Shown here in pieces: positions 24,763 to 33,569 of a DNA stretch of 64,000 bases. Below the pieces are notes generated by a model that saw only the letters and a program-made list of their open reading frames with translations, made no database searches and was not told where the DNA came from. This DNA is from Poseidonibacter antarcticus (GTDB taxonomy: Bacteria > Campylobacterota > Campylobacteria > Campylobacterales > Arcobacteraceae): the NCBI RefSeq assembly GCF_003667345.1, contig NZ_RCWF01000003.1, positions 1-64,000 on the forward strand, read 5' to 3'. Both the position numbers and the translations under genes were made by a program. Position 1 is the first letter of the stretch. Every line of letters starts with the position of its first letter.

Positions 24763-25401
24763 ATGAAAGTTATAGAAAATAAAAACTACTATAAAATGTC
24801 TGAATTAGTTGAGGTAAGTACTTTGAGTAATCATACAATCTCTTTTTATTATAAAAAAGGTTTATTACCAAATACTTTAAGTACTTCAAAGAATATGAAG
24901 TATTACCCTGAAATTACAATCACTGTTTTAAATATGATTAAATATTTTAAAGACAATCTTAACTTTTCTCTTGATTATATAAAAGAACTTTTTGATTATT
25001 ATCAAATCAATTTTGAAAATAGAGCTGATTTGATATTACAATCAATTCAAATGTTATCAAGTGAAATAAAAAATCCAATTAATAAAAAAGACTTAGATAT
25101 TGATATTTTAAATGAAGCAATTTCTTTAGATTTATTAGATGATAAAGAAGTATATTTTAAGACAGAAATTGAGGTTTTAAATGTATATAAACAATTAAGA
25201 GAATATGATATTTCAACTGATTTGATTAGTGAATATGTATCTACAAGTAAAAAACTTGCTATATTAGAAAGAAAATTGAGTACAAAAGTTTTAGAAAAAA
25301 CTGGCTTTTTACCTGAGGTTTTAGTTCTTGATATTTTAAATGCATTTAAACCATATATTTTCAATCGTCATACAATTGAAGAATTTAAAAAGGCTTACTA
25401 A
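24763..25401 (+). CDS. MerR-family transcriptional regulator
   Basis: A 212-residue regulator with a MerR-type winged helix at about 10-80: YKMSELVEVS, TISFYYKKGLLP and a second helical part KYYPEITITVLNMIKYFKDN. The rest is a helical domain with no cysteine cluster, so a metal sensor is unlikely and a lipid or organic ligand is possible. It is the first gene of an operon with aas, overlapping it by 1 bp (TAATG). Two matching inverted repeats bracket its promoter, pointing to autoregulation. Unlike classical MerR operators they do not sit between -35 and -10, so repression rather than DNA-distortion activation is suggested. Confidence 0.82.
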   Translation: MKVIENKNYYKMSELVEVSTLSNHTISFYYKKGLLPNTLSTSKNMKYYPEITITVLNMIKYFKDNLNFSLDYIKELFDYYQINFENRADLILQSIQMLSSEIKNPINKKDLDIDILNEAISLDLLDDKEVYFKTEIEVLNVYKQLREYDISTDLISEYVSTSKKLAILERKLSTKVLEKTGFLPEVLVLDILNAFKPYIFNRHTIEEFKKAY

Positions 25402-28400
25402 TGAGTGCTATATTAGAAAGTATAAGTAAAATAAAAAACGTATCTACAATAAAACTAGCATTTTTATTTGTAGTGTTTTGTAATGCTCTTGTAGATGTTT
25501 CACATAAAGTTTTACTTCAAAATATTGCATTTAAAGTATTTGATGGGAGTGAACAAGTTATATGGATTTCTGTTATAAATTCTATGATAATTATTCCTTT
25601 TTTACTTTTATTTACGCTAAGTGGTTATTTATCTGATAAGTATAATAAAAAAACAATACTAATTTATGGTGCAGTTTCGTCTTTTTGTTTATCTGTTCTT
25701 ATGATACTTGCATACTTAAGTGGAAACTTTTATTTTGCTATGATTTCTTTAGTTTTATTAGCTGTACAAAGTGCTATTTATTCTCCTGCAAAATTTGGCT
25801 TGATTTTGGATATTTATGGTAAAAAAAATCTAGCAAAAGGTAATTCCGCTTTACAAACAATTTCTATTCTTGCAATACTATTTGCAATAGGAATTACTTC
25901 TTATATTTTTGAGGGTTTTTATACTTCAAATAACTTAGATTTATTAAGTACAAAAGAAGAGTTACTTAGTCAAATACTTCCTTTAACATATTATATTTTA
26001 CCTGTAGCTTTTTTAGAAATGATTGTTTCATTATTTATTCTAAAGAAAATAAGAACAGTATATAAAAAGAATGATCGTTTAGAATTAAATAAAAATGATT
26101 TACTAAAAGGAAAATTATTAGTAAAAAATATAAATACGATTTTTTCAAATAATATAATCTTTTTATCAATAATAGGACTTTCAATTTTTTGGGGAATATC
26201 ACAAGCATTATTATCAGTATTTCCATCGTATGCAAAGCAGTATTTAGATATTACGGATGTATTTGTTATAAATGGTGTATTAGCATCTTCAGGAATTGGT
26301 ATAGCTCTTGGTGCAATTATATATTCAAAAGTTTCAAAGCATTATATTGAAATAGGAACAATACCTATTGCTGCTTTTGGAATGGCTCTTATGATTTATA
26401 TAGCTACTATTGTACAAACACCTTTTTTACTTATTATGTCATTTTTATTATTTGGTGTTTTTGGAGGATTATTTGTAGTTCCGCTAAATGCTTTAATACA
26501 ATTTAATGCAAATAAAAAGATTTTAGGAACTATTCTAGCTGGGAATAATTGGTTTAATTCTTTAGCAATGTTTATAATGTTAAGTATGACAACAATAGTA
26601 TCATTTTTTGCACTTGATCCTTTAAATACAATATATATAATCCTTGCAATTACATTTATAGGTTCTATGTATACAGTTGTAAAATTTCCTCAATCTATGC
26701 TTTTATTATTCGTAAAACTTATTGTTGGATTAAAGTATAAATTAGAAGTAAATGGCGTTAAAAACATTCCTTCAAATAAAGGTGTTTTATTATTAGGAAA
26801 TCACGTTTCATGGATTGATTGGGCAGTTATTTTAATGTCTGTTCCAAGAGAAGTAAAATTTGTTATGGAAAAATCTATTTATAATAAATGGTATCTAAAA
26901 TGGTTACTAAAAATGTTTAATGCAATTCCAATTTCAGGAGCTTCAAGTAAAACTACAATGCAAACAGTTGCAAAAGAGTTAGACGCTGGAAATATTGTAG
27001 TTTTATTTCCAGAAGGGAATATCACAAGAAATGGACATTTAGGGGAATTTAAAAGAGGTTTTGAATTAATATTAAGACAAACAAATAATGATGTAAGTGT
27101 TGTATCTTTTTATATTAGAGGTTTATGGGAGTCTATGTTTAGTAGAGCAAGTAATAAACTAAAAAGAACTTATAGAACAAATACCGTTACTGTTTCTTTC
27201 TCAAAAGTTATGAATAAAGAAAATGCAAATGTTGCAAGTATCAAACAAGAAGTTATTGCCTTATCTACAAAATCTTGGAGAGAGCATATCAAAAATTTAG
27301 GAACACTAAGTGAGACTATTTTTGATAAGTTAAAAGAAGTATCAGATGAAATGATAATAGCAGATTCTACAGGTATAGAATTAAGTGGGAACAAGTTTCT
27401 AACAGCATCAATTCTTTTTAAAAATTTACTAGAAAAAAAAGTAAAAGGTCAAAATATTGGACTTCTAATTCCATCAAGTGCAGCGGGAGCTTTTATAAAT
27501 AATTCAGTATTAATGATGGGAAAAACAGCTGTAAATTTAAACTATACAGCTCAAATAGATTCACTAAAACTAGCAGTAGAAAAAGCAGAAATAAAAACTA
27601 TTATTGCATCTTCAAAATTTGTAGAGAAACTAAAAGCAAAAGGTATAGATATTTCTTCATTGTTAGATTTAGTTGAGGTTATATATTTAGAAGATATTAA
27701 AAAAGATATAAGTAAAGTTAGTGGATTATTAACTTTATTATCTGTTAAATATTTACCAAGTTTTTTACTTAAAGCTATACACATAAAGAAAATAAAAAAA
27801 GATGATACTGTACTTATTTTATTCTCTTCAGGAAGTGAAGGAACACCTAAAGGTGTTGAATTAAGTAGTGATAATGTATTAGGTAATTCACAGCAAATCG
27901 CAAATGTTTTAAATGTAAATGATGATGATGTTTTTGTAGGTTCTCTTCCTACTTTCCATGCTTTTGGAATAGTTGTAACAACATTTCTCCCTTTAATTGA
28001 AGGAATTAAAACTGTTGCACATCCAGATCCCACTGATGGTTTAGGATTAGGTAAATTAATCTATAAATATAAAGCAACAATTTTAACAGGAACATCAACA
28101 TTTTTTAGACTTTATACAAAAAATAGAAAAGTAAATCCTTTAATGTTTGAAAGCTTAAGAATAATAGTAGCAGGTGCAGAGAAATTAAGAGAAGATGTAC
28201 GAAGTGATTTTAAGAAGAAATTTGGAAAAGATATTTTAGAAGGTTTTGGAACAACAGAAACAACACCTGTAACTTCTTGTAATTTACCTGATGTTTTAAC
28301 ACCTGATTTTACTGTACAAAAAGGAAGTAAAATAGGAACAGTAGGAATGGCACTTCCTGGAACATTAATAAAAATCACAGATCCAGTAACTTTTGAAGAG

Positions 28401-28904
28401 TTAGAAATAGGGGAAGAAGGAATGGTTCTAATCTCTGGTATTCAAGTAATGAAAGGATATTTAAAAGATGAGAAAAAAACAAAAGAAGTTCTAAAAGAAA
28501 TAAATGGACGAACTTTTTATATAACAGGAGATAAAGGAAAGCTAGATAGTGATGGTTTTTTAACTATTGTTGATAGATATTCAAGATTTGCAAAATTAGG
28601 CGGAGAAATGGTTAGTTTAAGTGCTATTGAAAATCTAATATCAAAAATTATAAAACTAGATGAAGATTCCTTAACAGATTATATAGCAACTTCAATAGAA
28701 GATGAAAAAAAAGGTGAAAAAATCATACTTTTAATATCAAATGTTGATGATGAGTTTATTGAAGATTTAAAAGAAAAGATTATTTCTGCATTTGATAATA
28801 ATCTAATGATTCCAAGTATTATAAAAATAGTTGATGAAATCCCAAAACTAGGGACTGGTAAAAGAGATTTTAAAGGAGCTAAACTCTTAGCTCAAAGTGT
28901 TTAA
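25401..28904 (+). CDS. aas: Fused MFS transporter / lysophospholipid acyltransferase / acyl-ACP synthetase
   Basis: A 1167-residue three-part protein. An MFS transporter of about 12 helices (1-430) resembles LplT, which flips lysophospholipids inward. A PlsC-type acyltransferase follows (about 445-630) with GNHVSWID (HX4D) and FPEGNITRNG. An AMP-forming acyl-ACP synthetase completes it (about 650-1165) with SSGSEGTPKGVELS, GFGTTETTP and TGDKGKLD. In E. coli LplT and Aas are separate neighbours that re-acylate 2-acyl-GPE; here all three steps are in one chain. Translation is coupled to the MerR-type gene (TAATG). Probable role is membrane phospholipid repair and fatty-acid recycling. Functional assignment is from domains. 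Confidence 0.92.
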   Translation: MSAILESISKIKNVSTIKLAFLFVVFCNALVDVSHKVLLQNIAFKVFDGSEQVIWISVINSMIIIPFLLLFTLSGYLSDKYNKKTILIYGAVSSFCLSVLMILAYLSGNFYFAMISLVLLAVQSAIYSPAKFGLILDIYGKKNLAKGNSALQTISILAILFAIGITSYIFEGFYTSNNLDLLSTKEELLSQILPLTYYILPVAFLEMIVSLFILKKIRTVYKKNDRLELNKNDLLKGKLLVKNINTIFSNNIIFLSIIGLSIFWGISQALLSVFPSYAKQYLDITDVFVINGVLASSGIGIALGAIIYSKVSKHYIEIGTIPIAAFGMALMIYIATIVQTPFLLIMSFLLFGVFGGLFVVPLNALIQFNANKKILGTILAGNNWFNSLAMFIMLSMTTIVSFFALDPLNTIYIILAITFIGSMYTVVKFPQSMLLLFVKLIVGLKYKLEVNGVKNIPSNKGVLLLGNHVSWIDWAVILMSVPREVKFVMEKSIYNKWYLKWLLKMFNAIPISGASSKTTMQTVAKELDAGNIVVLFPEGNITRNGHLGEFKRGFELILRQTNNDVSVVSFYIRGLWESMFSRASNKLKRTYRTNTVTVSFSKVMNKENANVASIKQEVIALSTKSWREHIKNLGTLSETIFDKLKEVSDEMIIADSTGIELSGNKFLTASILFKNLLEKKVKGQNIGLLIPSSAAGAFINNSVLMMGKTAVNLNYTAQIDSLKLAVEKAEIKTIIASSKFVEKLKAKGIDISSLLDLVEVIYLEDIKKDISKVSGLLTLLSVKYLPSFLLKAIHIKKIKKDDTVLILFSSGSEGTPKGVELSSDNVLGNSQQIANVLNVNDDDVFVGSLPTFHAFGIVVTTFLPLIEGIKTVAHPDPTDGLGLGKLIYKYKATILTGTSTFFRLYTKNRKVNPLMFESLRIIVAGAEKLREDVRSDFKKKFGKDILEGFGTTETTPVTSCNLPDVLTPDFTVQKGSKIGTVGMALPGTLIKITDPVTFEELEIGEEGMVLISGIQVMKGYLKDEKKTKEVLKEINGRTFYITGDKGKLDSDGFLTIVDRYSRFAKLGGEMVSLSAIENLISKIIKLDEDSLTDYIATSIEDEKKGEKIILLISNVDDEFIEDLKEKIISAFDNNLMIPSIIKIVDEIPKLGTGKRDFKGAKLLAQSV

Positions 28905-28932
28905 ATTATACTCATTATTAATAGGAGTTAAA

Positions 28933-28947
28933 TGCAACTAAGTTGCA
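28933..28947. promoter_or_regulatory. 15-bp palindrome 1 upstream of znuA
   Basis: TGCAACTAAGTTGCA, embedded in a longer perfect hairpin (TTAAATGCAAC 28928-28938, GTTGCATTTAA 28942-28952). No T tract follows, so it is unlikely to be a terminator of aas. A matching palindrome is 47 bp downstream. A zinc-responsive operator is a possibility. Confidence 0.55.
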
Positions 28948-28979
28948 TTTAATCCAATATTTTATATTATCTCTTTAAT

Positions 28980-28994
28980 TGCAACTAGCTTGCA
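28980..28994. promoter_or_regulatory. 15-bp palindrome 2 upstream of znuA
   Basis: TGCAACTAGCTTGCA, identical to palindrome 1 in 13 of 15 bases, ending 16 bp before the znuA start and next to the ribosome site AAAGGAAA. Its position suits a repressor that blocks znuA transcription or translation initiation. Confidence 0.55.
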
Positions 28995-29010
28995 TATAGA
29001 AAGGAAATAA

Positions 29011-29868
29011 ATGAAATATCTACTAATCATATCAATTTTTGCAAATTATCTTTTTGCTCAAATTAATATCGCAGTTAGTTTGTTACCTCAAAAAACTTTT
29101 GTTGAAAAAATAGCAGGGAATAAAGCTAATGTTATTGCAATGGTTCAACCAGGAAGTAATCCACACTCATACGAACCAAAACCGTCACAATTAAGAGAAC
29201 TTTCTAAAGTACAGATTTATTTTCCAATACATATTGGTTTTGAAAATGTATGGTTAGAAAAATTTGCTACACAAAATAAAAATATGAAAATTGTTTCTAT
29301 GACAAAAGGTGTAAAGTATATTCTTATGAAAAAACATAAGCGTAAAAATGCGGAGCATAGTCATGATAAAAAAACTTATGTAAAACCAGATCCTCATACT
29401 TGGACAAGTACTTTAAATGTAAAGATTATGGCAAAAAATATTTATAATGAATTAATAAAAATTGATTCAAAAAATAAAGATTTTTATAAGAAAAATTTCT
29501 TAGCATTTTTAGATGAAATAAACTCAACAGATAAAAAAATTAGAGAATTACTATTAAATGTACCAAGTGATTCAAAATTTATGGTTTTCCATCCTTCATG
29601 GGGATATTTTGCAAGGGATTTCGGATTAAGTCAATTTCCAATAGAAATAGAAGGAAAAGAGCCAAAACCAAAAGTACTTTTAGAATTAATAAAAAAAGCT
29701 GAAGAAGAAAATATAAAAGCTATTTTTACACAAAGTGAATTTTCAGATAAAAGTGCAAAAAGTCTTGCTAAAGAATTAAAAATAAAAGTAATAAAAGAAT
29801 CAACACTTAGTAAAGATTGGTCACAAAATCTTATAAATATGGCAACTGCAATTGCCAATAATAAGTAA
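29011..29868 (+). CDS. znuA: Zinc ABC transporter substrate-binding protein, ZnuA-like
   Basis: A 285-residue periplasmic metal-binding protein of the cluster A-I (ZnuA/TroA) type. A signal peptide (about 1-17, ending LFAQ) is followed by PGSNPHSYEPKPSQL with ligand H51 and a short histidine-rich loop (KHKRKNAEHSHDKK, about 110-123). The ligand PDPHTW and the second-lobe FHPSWGYFARDF are also visible. The His loop favours zinc over manganese. No znuB or znuC lies beside it: the gene stands alone between aas and the convergent glnD, so permease and ATPase must come from elsewhere. Two 15-bp palindromes lie upstream. Confidence 0.88.
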   Translation: MKYLLIISIFANYLFAQINIAVSLLPQKTFVEKIAGNKANVIAMVQPGSNPHSYEPKPSQLRELSKVQIYFPIHIGFENVWLEKFATQNKNMKIVSMTKGVKYILMKKHKRKNAEHSHDKKTYVKPDPHTWTSTLNVKIMAKNIYNELIKIDSKNKDFYKKNFLAFLDEINSTDKKIRELLLNVPSDSKFMVFHPSWGYFARDFGLSQFPIEIEGKEPKPKVLLELIKKAEEENIKAIFTQSEFSDKSAKSLAKELKIKVIKESTLSKDWSQNLINMATAIANNK

Positions 29869-29969
29869 AAAGTAGACTTAAATAAAAAAATTTTAAGTTT
29901 ATTAATATTCTTGACTTATTATGTACTTGTTTAAAATCCTACTATTTTAGAGCAAGTATAAGTAAACTC

Positions 29970-30003
29970 AAAGTAGATAAAAATTTTAACTTTTATCTAC
30001 TTT
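29970..30003 (-). terminator. Terminator of glnD, convergent with znuA
   Basis: AAAGTAGATAAAA (29970-29982) and TTTTATCTACTTT (29991-30003) form a perfect 13-bp stem with an 8-nt loop that holds the glnD stop. A weaker hairpin at 29876-29898 (ACTTAAA/TTTAAGT) follows znuA. Confidence 0.65.
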
Positions 30004-32532
30004 ATTCTCAATACATAATAAATCAATAATTTCATCTTGTTTAGTACAAAAATTACCATTCTTTTCAATCAAAAATAAATCTTTTGCATATCCTTTAATT
30101 GTATGAAGTTTTGCACTTTCAATTTCAATATTAAAATCATCAAAAATCTTTGCAATATAAGCAAATAAACCTTTTTGATCTTTAACAACTAGATTCATAG
30201 CTGCTAGATAAGCTGTATGATTACAGTTAACTTTTATATTTTCTTTTTTGATTATAGGAATTATTGATTTAGTAGTTTTTGTCATATCAAAAGAACTTTT
30301 TATAATTTCTTCAATAAAAGGTAAATCTTCATCATCTACTTTTTCAGTAAATGAAATATAAAATGCTTTCTTATTATCATAAAGTTTAAATATATTCATT
30401 GATGCAATATTTAAAAACTCTAATTTTCCTAAAAGATAACCAAGGTTTAAAGGTACATTTCTAATAATTCTAATTGTTAACTGAGTTGTATTCATTATTT
30501 TATAAATGTAATTATCTACATCTTTTGCTTTAATTGCAATATCTAAAATATCTTCAGCTTTTAATTTTAAGAATATCTGATTTGAAGAAATGTACATTAT
30601 TTTCTTTTTAACTAAATTTGGAAGTTCTTTATATCTTTTTAAATTCTTAATAGTATTTTGTTTTGCAACTCTTCTTGCACTTTCATTTAATAAATCTTGA
30701 TTCTCAAAAGCAGGGAGTGACTGTGCATATAACTGTTTTAAAAGAGAAGCCATTGAACTATTATAAATATTTTTTCCTACAGCTGAAATATCACAGTATG
30801 TAACTACATATAACATTCTTAATGCAATCTCTGATTTTACTAATCCTGTGAAGTTAAGAATAGTTTTCTCTGAATATATATCTTCATGTGTAGCAACATA
30901 GGACATCATATTATGATATCTTACAAGTGTAGATCCAACTCTTATATGTTCTTCATCAAAACCAAATGATATACCCATAGTCTTAAATAACTTTTCACCA
31001 ACAATATGATGATCTGTAGGTCTTCCTTTTCCAATATCATGAAATAATGCTACAAGTTTTGTAATAGTTTGTTGTTGTTTAGTTAAAGAATTGAAAAGCT
31101 TTTGAATATAAGGATCTTTAATATTTTCTGCAAACTTTAATGTTTTAATTGAGTGAACATCAACAGGATGTTGATGATATCCATCAAATTGTGGCTGATC
31201 AATAATTTTTTTTGTACTAGGAAGAATCGCTTGAAATAAGCCAGAATTATAAATTAATTTAATTACTGGATATAAAGATTTTTTAAATAACATTGCTTTA
31301 ATATTTTTCTTTAATTCCTTAGATTGTGTACTTGGAAGTTTTGTTTTACTTGCATAATAAATATAAGATCTATCAAATCTCTGTACTGTTGAAGGTAATT
31401 CAATTAATTCTTTTAATAAATTATTTAAACTTTTAGGTTTTGCATTAAAAGATGTATATAAAGTATTATCTACAATATAAAGATTCTTTTTATATCTATG
31501 AGCTTTTAATTTAGGAATATTATCAGTGTTATAGATTATTTTTCTTGTGAATTTTTTGACCATAGTTACTGTGAAACTATGAATTATATGTAAACATCTT
31601 AAAAGTTTTGCCATACATTGTCTATCTTTTGTATGACGAGGTGTATTTTGAAATCCTAGTTTTGTACTTAAATCAGGAAGGATATCAAAGGTTACAAGAT
31701 CTTGTTTTTTTCTTGCAATATTATGCAATGCATTTCTAACTTGAAAAATATATTCTAAAGATTGTCTATACCTTTTATATTCTTCTTCAGTAAATTCACT
31801 ACCAATTAAAGTTTTTGTATCAGAAGTTCCATATAGAATATTTGCTATCCAATATAGCATATTTGATTCTCTAATACCACCATAACCATCTTTTATATTT
31901 GGTTCCATATTTAGTGGGTATTTTAATAATCGTTGTTTATGTTCTTCAAGTTTTTCTAAAATAAACTCTTTTTGGTTTGTTTTTCTAATAAGATGCAGTA
32001 CATTTTCATATCCATACCAAAGATATTTAGAACCAAAAATCATTCTTGATTCTAAAATAGAACTCTTAATAGTTATATCCTCTTCAACACTTAATGCAAC
32101 TTCTTTTAATTCATGAACTCTTGAACCTAGTTTTAAACCACAATCCCATGCTAGAGTAATAAACTCTTCCATAATTTCTTTTAAATTATAACCCTTGATT
32201 TCTTCATATAAAATCATAATATCAATATCTGAATATATACAAAGTTGTTGTCTACCATAAGAACCAAGTGCTATTAAACTAATAGGGATTGACGAACTCA
32301 TTGGTTGATAAGAACCAAAATTTTTTCGTAGGATATATTTGTAAAGTAAGATTAAGAATTTGTCAGTGTGTTTTGTATGTTTTACAAAAAAATCTTTTCC
32401 ACCAGTAGTTTCTAATGTTGTGTCAATTGATGCTACATAATTTTTAAAATAGTTCTTAAAAACTTTTGATATTTCAAAATCACTTGCTTTTTGTGATATT
32501 AAGTCTTCTATTTGTATATTTAATTCAATCAT
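29986..32532 (-). CDS. glnD: GlnD-type PII uridylyltransferase/uridylyl-removing enzyme
   Basis: Nitrogen-status sensor that uridylylates PII protein when glutamine is low and removes UMP when it is high. The 848-residue chain has a nucleotidyltransferase domain with G90-S91 and D102-x-D104, an HD domain (about 455-570; HPVDVHS then LFHDIGKGRPTDHH), and a C-terminal region of two ACT domains (about 690-848). The ACT region contains KDQKGLFAYIAKIFDD. Length is typical. It overlaps the upstream NtrC-like gene by 4 bp (ATGA), so the two are co-translated. The location fits the nitrogen genes to its right. Confidence 0.9.
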   Translation of the reverse strand: MIELNIQIEDLISQKASDFEISKVFKNYFKNYVASIDTTLETTGGKDFFVKHTKHTDKFLILLYKYILRKNFGSYQPMSSSIPISLIALGSYGRQQLCIYSDIDIMILYEEIKGYNLKEIMEEFITLAWDCGLKLGSRVHELKEVALSVEEDITIKSSILESRMIFGSKYLWYGYENVLHLIRKTNQKEFILEKLEEHKQRLLKYPLNMEPNIKDGYGGIRESNMLYWIANILYGTSDTKTLIGSEFTEEEYKRYRQSLEYIFQVRNALHNIARKKQDLVTFDILPDLSTKLGFQNTPRHTKDRQCMAKLLRCLHIIHSFTVTMVKKFTRKIIYNTDNIPKLKAHRYKKNLYIVDNTLYTSFNAKPKSLNNLLKELIELPSTVQRFDRSYIYYASKTKLPSTQSKELKKNIKAMLFKKSLYPVIKLIYNSGLFQAILPSTKKIIDQPQFDGYHQHPVDVHSIKTLKFAENIKDPYIQKLFNSLTKQQQTITKLVALFHDIGKGRPTDHHIVGEKLFKTMGISFGFDEEHIRVGSTLVRYHNMMSYVATHEDIYSEKTILNFTGLVKSEIALRMLYVVTYCDISAVGKNIYNSSMASLLKQLYAQSLPAFENQDLLNESARRVAKQNTIKNLKRYKELPNLVKKKIMYISSNQIFLKLKAEDILDIAIKAKDVDNYIYKIMNTTQLTIRIIRNVPLNLGYLLGKLEFLNIASMNIFKLYDNKKAFYISFTEKVDDEDLPFIEEIIKSSFDMTKTTKSIIPIIKKENIKVNCNHTAYLAAMNLVVKDQKGLFAYIAKIFDDFNIEIESAKLHTIKGYAKDLFLIEKNGNFCTKQDEIIDLLCIENKVDKS

Positions 32533-33281
32533 AATAATTCTTTATGTGTTTCTAATTTCTTTCTTAATGTTATCCTATTTAAGCCTAAATGTTTTGCAAC
32601 TTGTACTTGAGATTTATATTTTTTTGTAGATGCTTTTATCAAAGGAACTTCAAATAAGTAAAGAAGATTTTTATATGCATTTTCTTCTCCTAAATTTTCT
32701 CCTAAGTATTTTTCTAAAAACATTAATATTTCTTCTTCTCCAATAGTTTCAAAAAGATAAGAAAAGTATATCGATTTTCTAAGTGAATGACTATTATTTG
32801 TAATATTTGTAATTAGTTTTGATGTTGAAATCATATCCATATCTAAAGTTTTAGAAGCTTCAATTGAAAATTTATGAATTAATGCTTTTGTATCTAATTC
32901 CCTTTTATATAAAGAAGGCATCTCAAGGTTTATAGAAAATATATCTTTTAATTTCTGATTTAACATATTATTATCTGAAATGGCAATAATCCTAATATTA
33001 TTAGTGCTTATCCAATTTAGAAAAAGATCTACATTTGTAATTTCATTAATTTTATCTATGATAATTGCATCATCTTGTAAAATAACTACTTCATCTTGAA
33101 TATCTTGTTGTAATATTTTCGAATTATAAATCTTTGAATTAGGTAAAATGTACTGAGCGAGTGATTTTTTACCAACTCCAGGAGCCCCTAATATTAAGGC
33201 ATGTACGTTAACCGCTTGTAATAATTTTGCTGAATTTAATATCTCTTTCGAGATTTCATCTTGTGCTATAAAGTCTTGCAT
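32529..33281 (-). CDS. Minimal NtrC-like AAA/Fis-type DNA-binding protein
   Basis: A 250-residue protein that looks like a sigma-54 activator with much removed. Walker A is G32-APGVGKKS-40 and a Walker B-like VVILQDDA follows after only about 25 residues. An arginine-finger/sensor stretch and PSLYKRELDTKALIHKF (the PPLRxR-like segment) come next, then a Fis-type helix-turn-helix (about 225-250; QVQVAKHLGLNRITLRKKL). The GAFTGA loop that contacts sigma-54 is absent, and there is no receiver domain. It should bind DNA but is not expected to open sigma-54 promoters. Its stop overlaps the glnD start, so a role in nitrogen control is likely. Some cofactor-independent or antagonist role is possible. 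Confidence 0.8.
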   Translation of the reverse strand: MQDFIAQDEISKEILNSAKLLQAVNVHALILGAPGVGKKSLAQYILPNSKIYNSKILQQDIQDEVVILQDDAIIIDKINEITNVDLFLNWISTNNIRIIAISDNNMLNQKLKDIFSINLEMPSLYKRELDTKALIHKFSIEASKTLDMDMISTSKLITNITNNSHSLRKSIYFSYLFETIGEEEILMFLEKYLGENLGEENAYKNLLYLFEVPLIKASTKKYKSQVQVAKHLGLNRITLRKKLETHKELL

Positions 33282-33301
33282 ATTTTTTAACCTTCTTTTA
33301 T

Positions 33302-33347
33302 ATAAATTAATTATACAGAAATTAATTATAATAAATTAATTATACAG
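33302..33347. repeat. 17-bp direct repeats upstream of the NtrC-like gene
   Basis: ATAAATTAATTATACAG occurs at 33302-33318 and 33331-33347, 29 bp apart, with the same AAATTAATTATAA core repeated in between. They begin 21 bp upstream of the reverse-strand start. Probably tandem binding sites or duplicated promoter DNA; the region is very AT-rich, so function is uncertain. Confidence 0.45.
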
Positions 33348-33510
33348 TATATTTTTATGATATTTTTCTAAAACTGTTTATTAAATATGCATTTGATTAT
33401 TATATAATGAATTTTTATTATCGCTTATTATTTATATTTAAATGAACTAAAAAAACTTTTTAATAACAAGTGTAGCATCTAGAATAAAACTTACAAAAGA
33501 GTTAAGTATT

Positions 33511-33564
33511 TAGGAGCTGAATTCATTGTTTCAATATATATTAAAACAATGAATCCTAAACTCC
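33511..33564 (-). terminator. Long imperfect hairpin after the PDC-like gene
   Basis: ATTCATTGTTT (33521-33531) pairs with AAACAATGAAT (33544-33554), and GGAG/CTCC extends the outer stem with bulges. It lies just downstream of the reverse-strand gene ending at 33570. No T run follows on either strand, so factor-dependent or structural termination is a guess. Confidence 0.4.
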
Positions 33565-33569
33565 GAGTA

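Noticed and set aside
27551-28033. Reverse-strand ORF opposite the acyl-ACP synthetase domain of aas
   Set aside because: The plus strand encodes a well-recognised adenylating enzyme; the antisense frame shows no domain or ribosome site.
28928-28952. Hairpin after aas as an intrinsic terminator
   Set aside because: The stem is perfect but no T tract follows, and its core is repeated as a palindrome next to znuA, so an operator reading is preferred.
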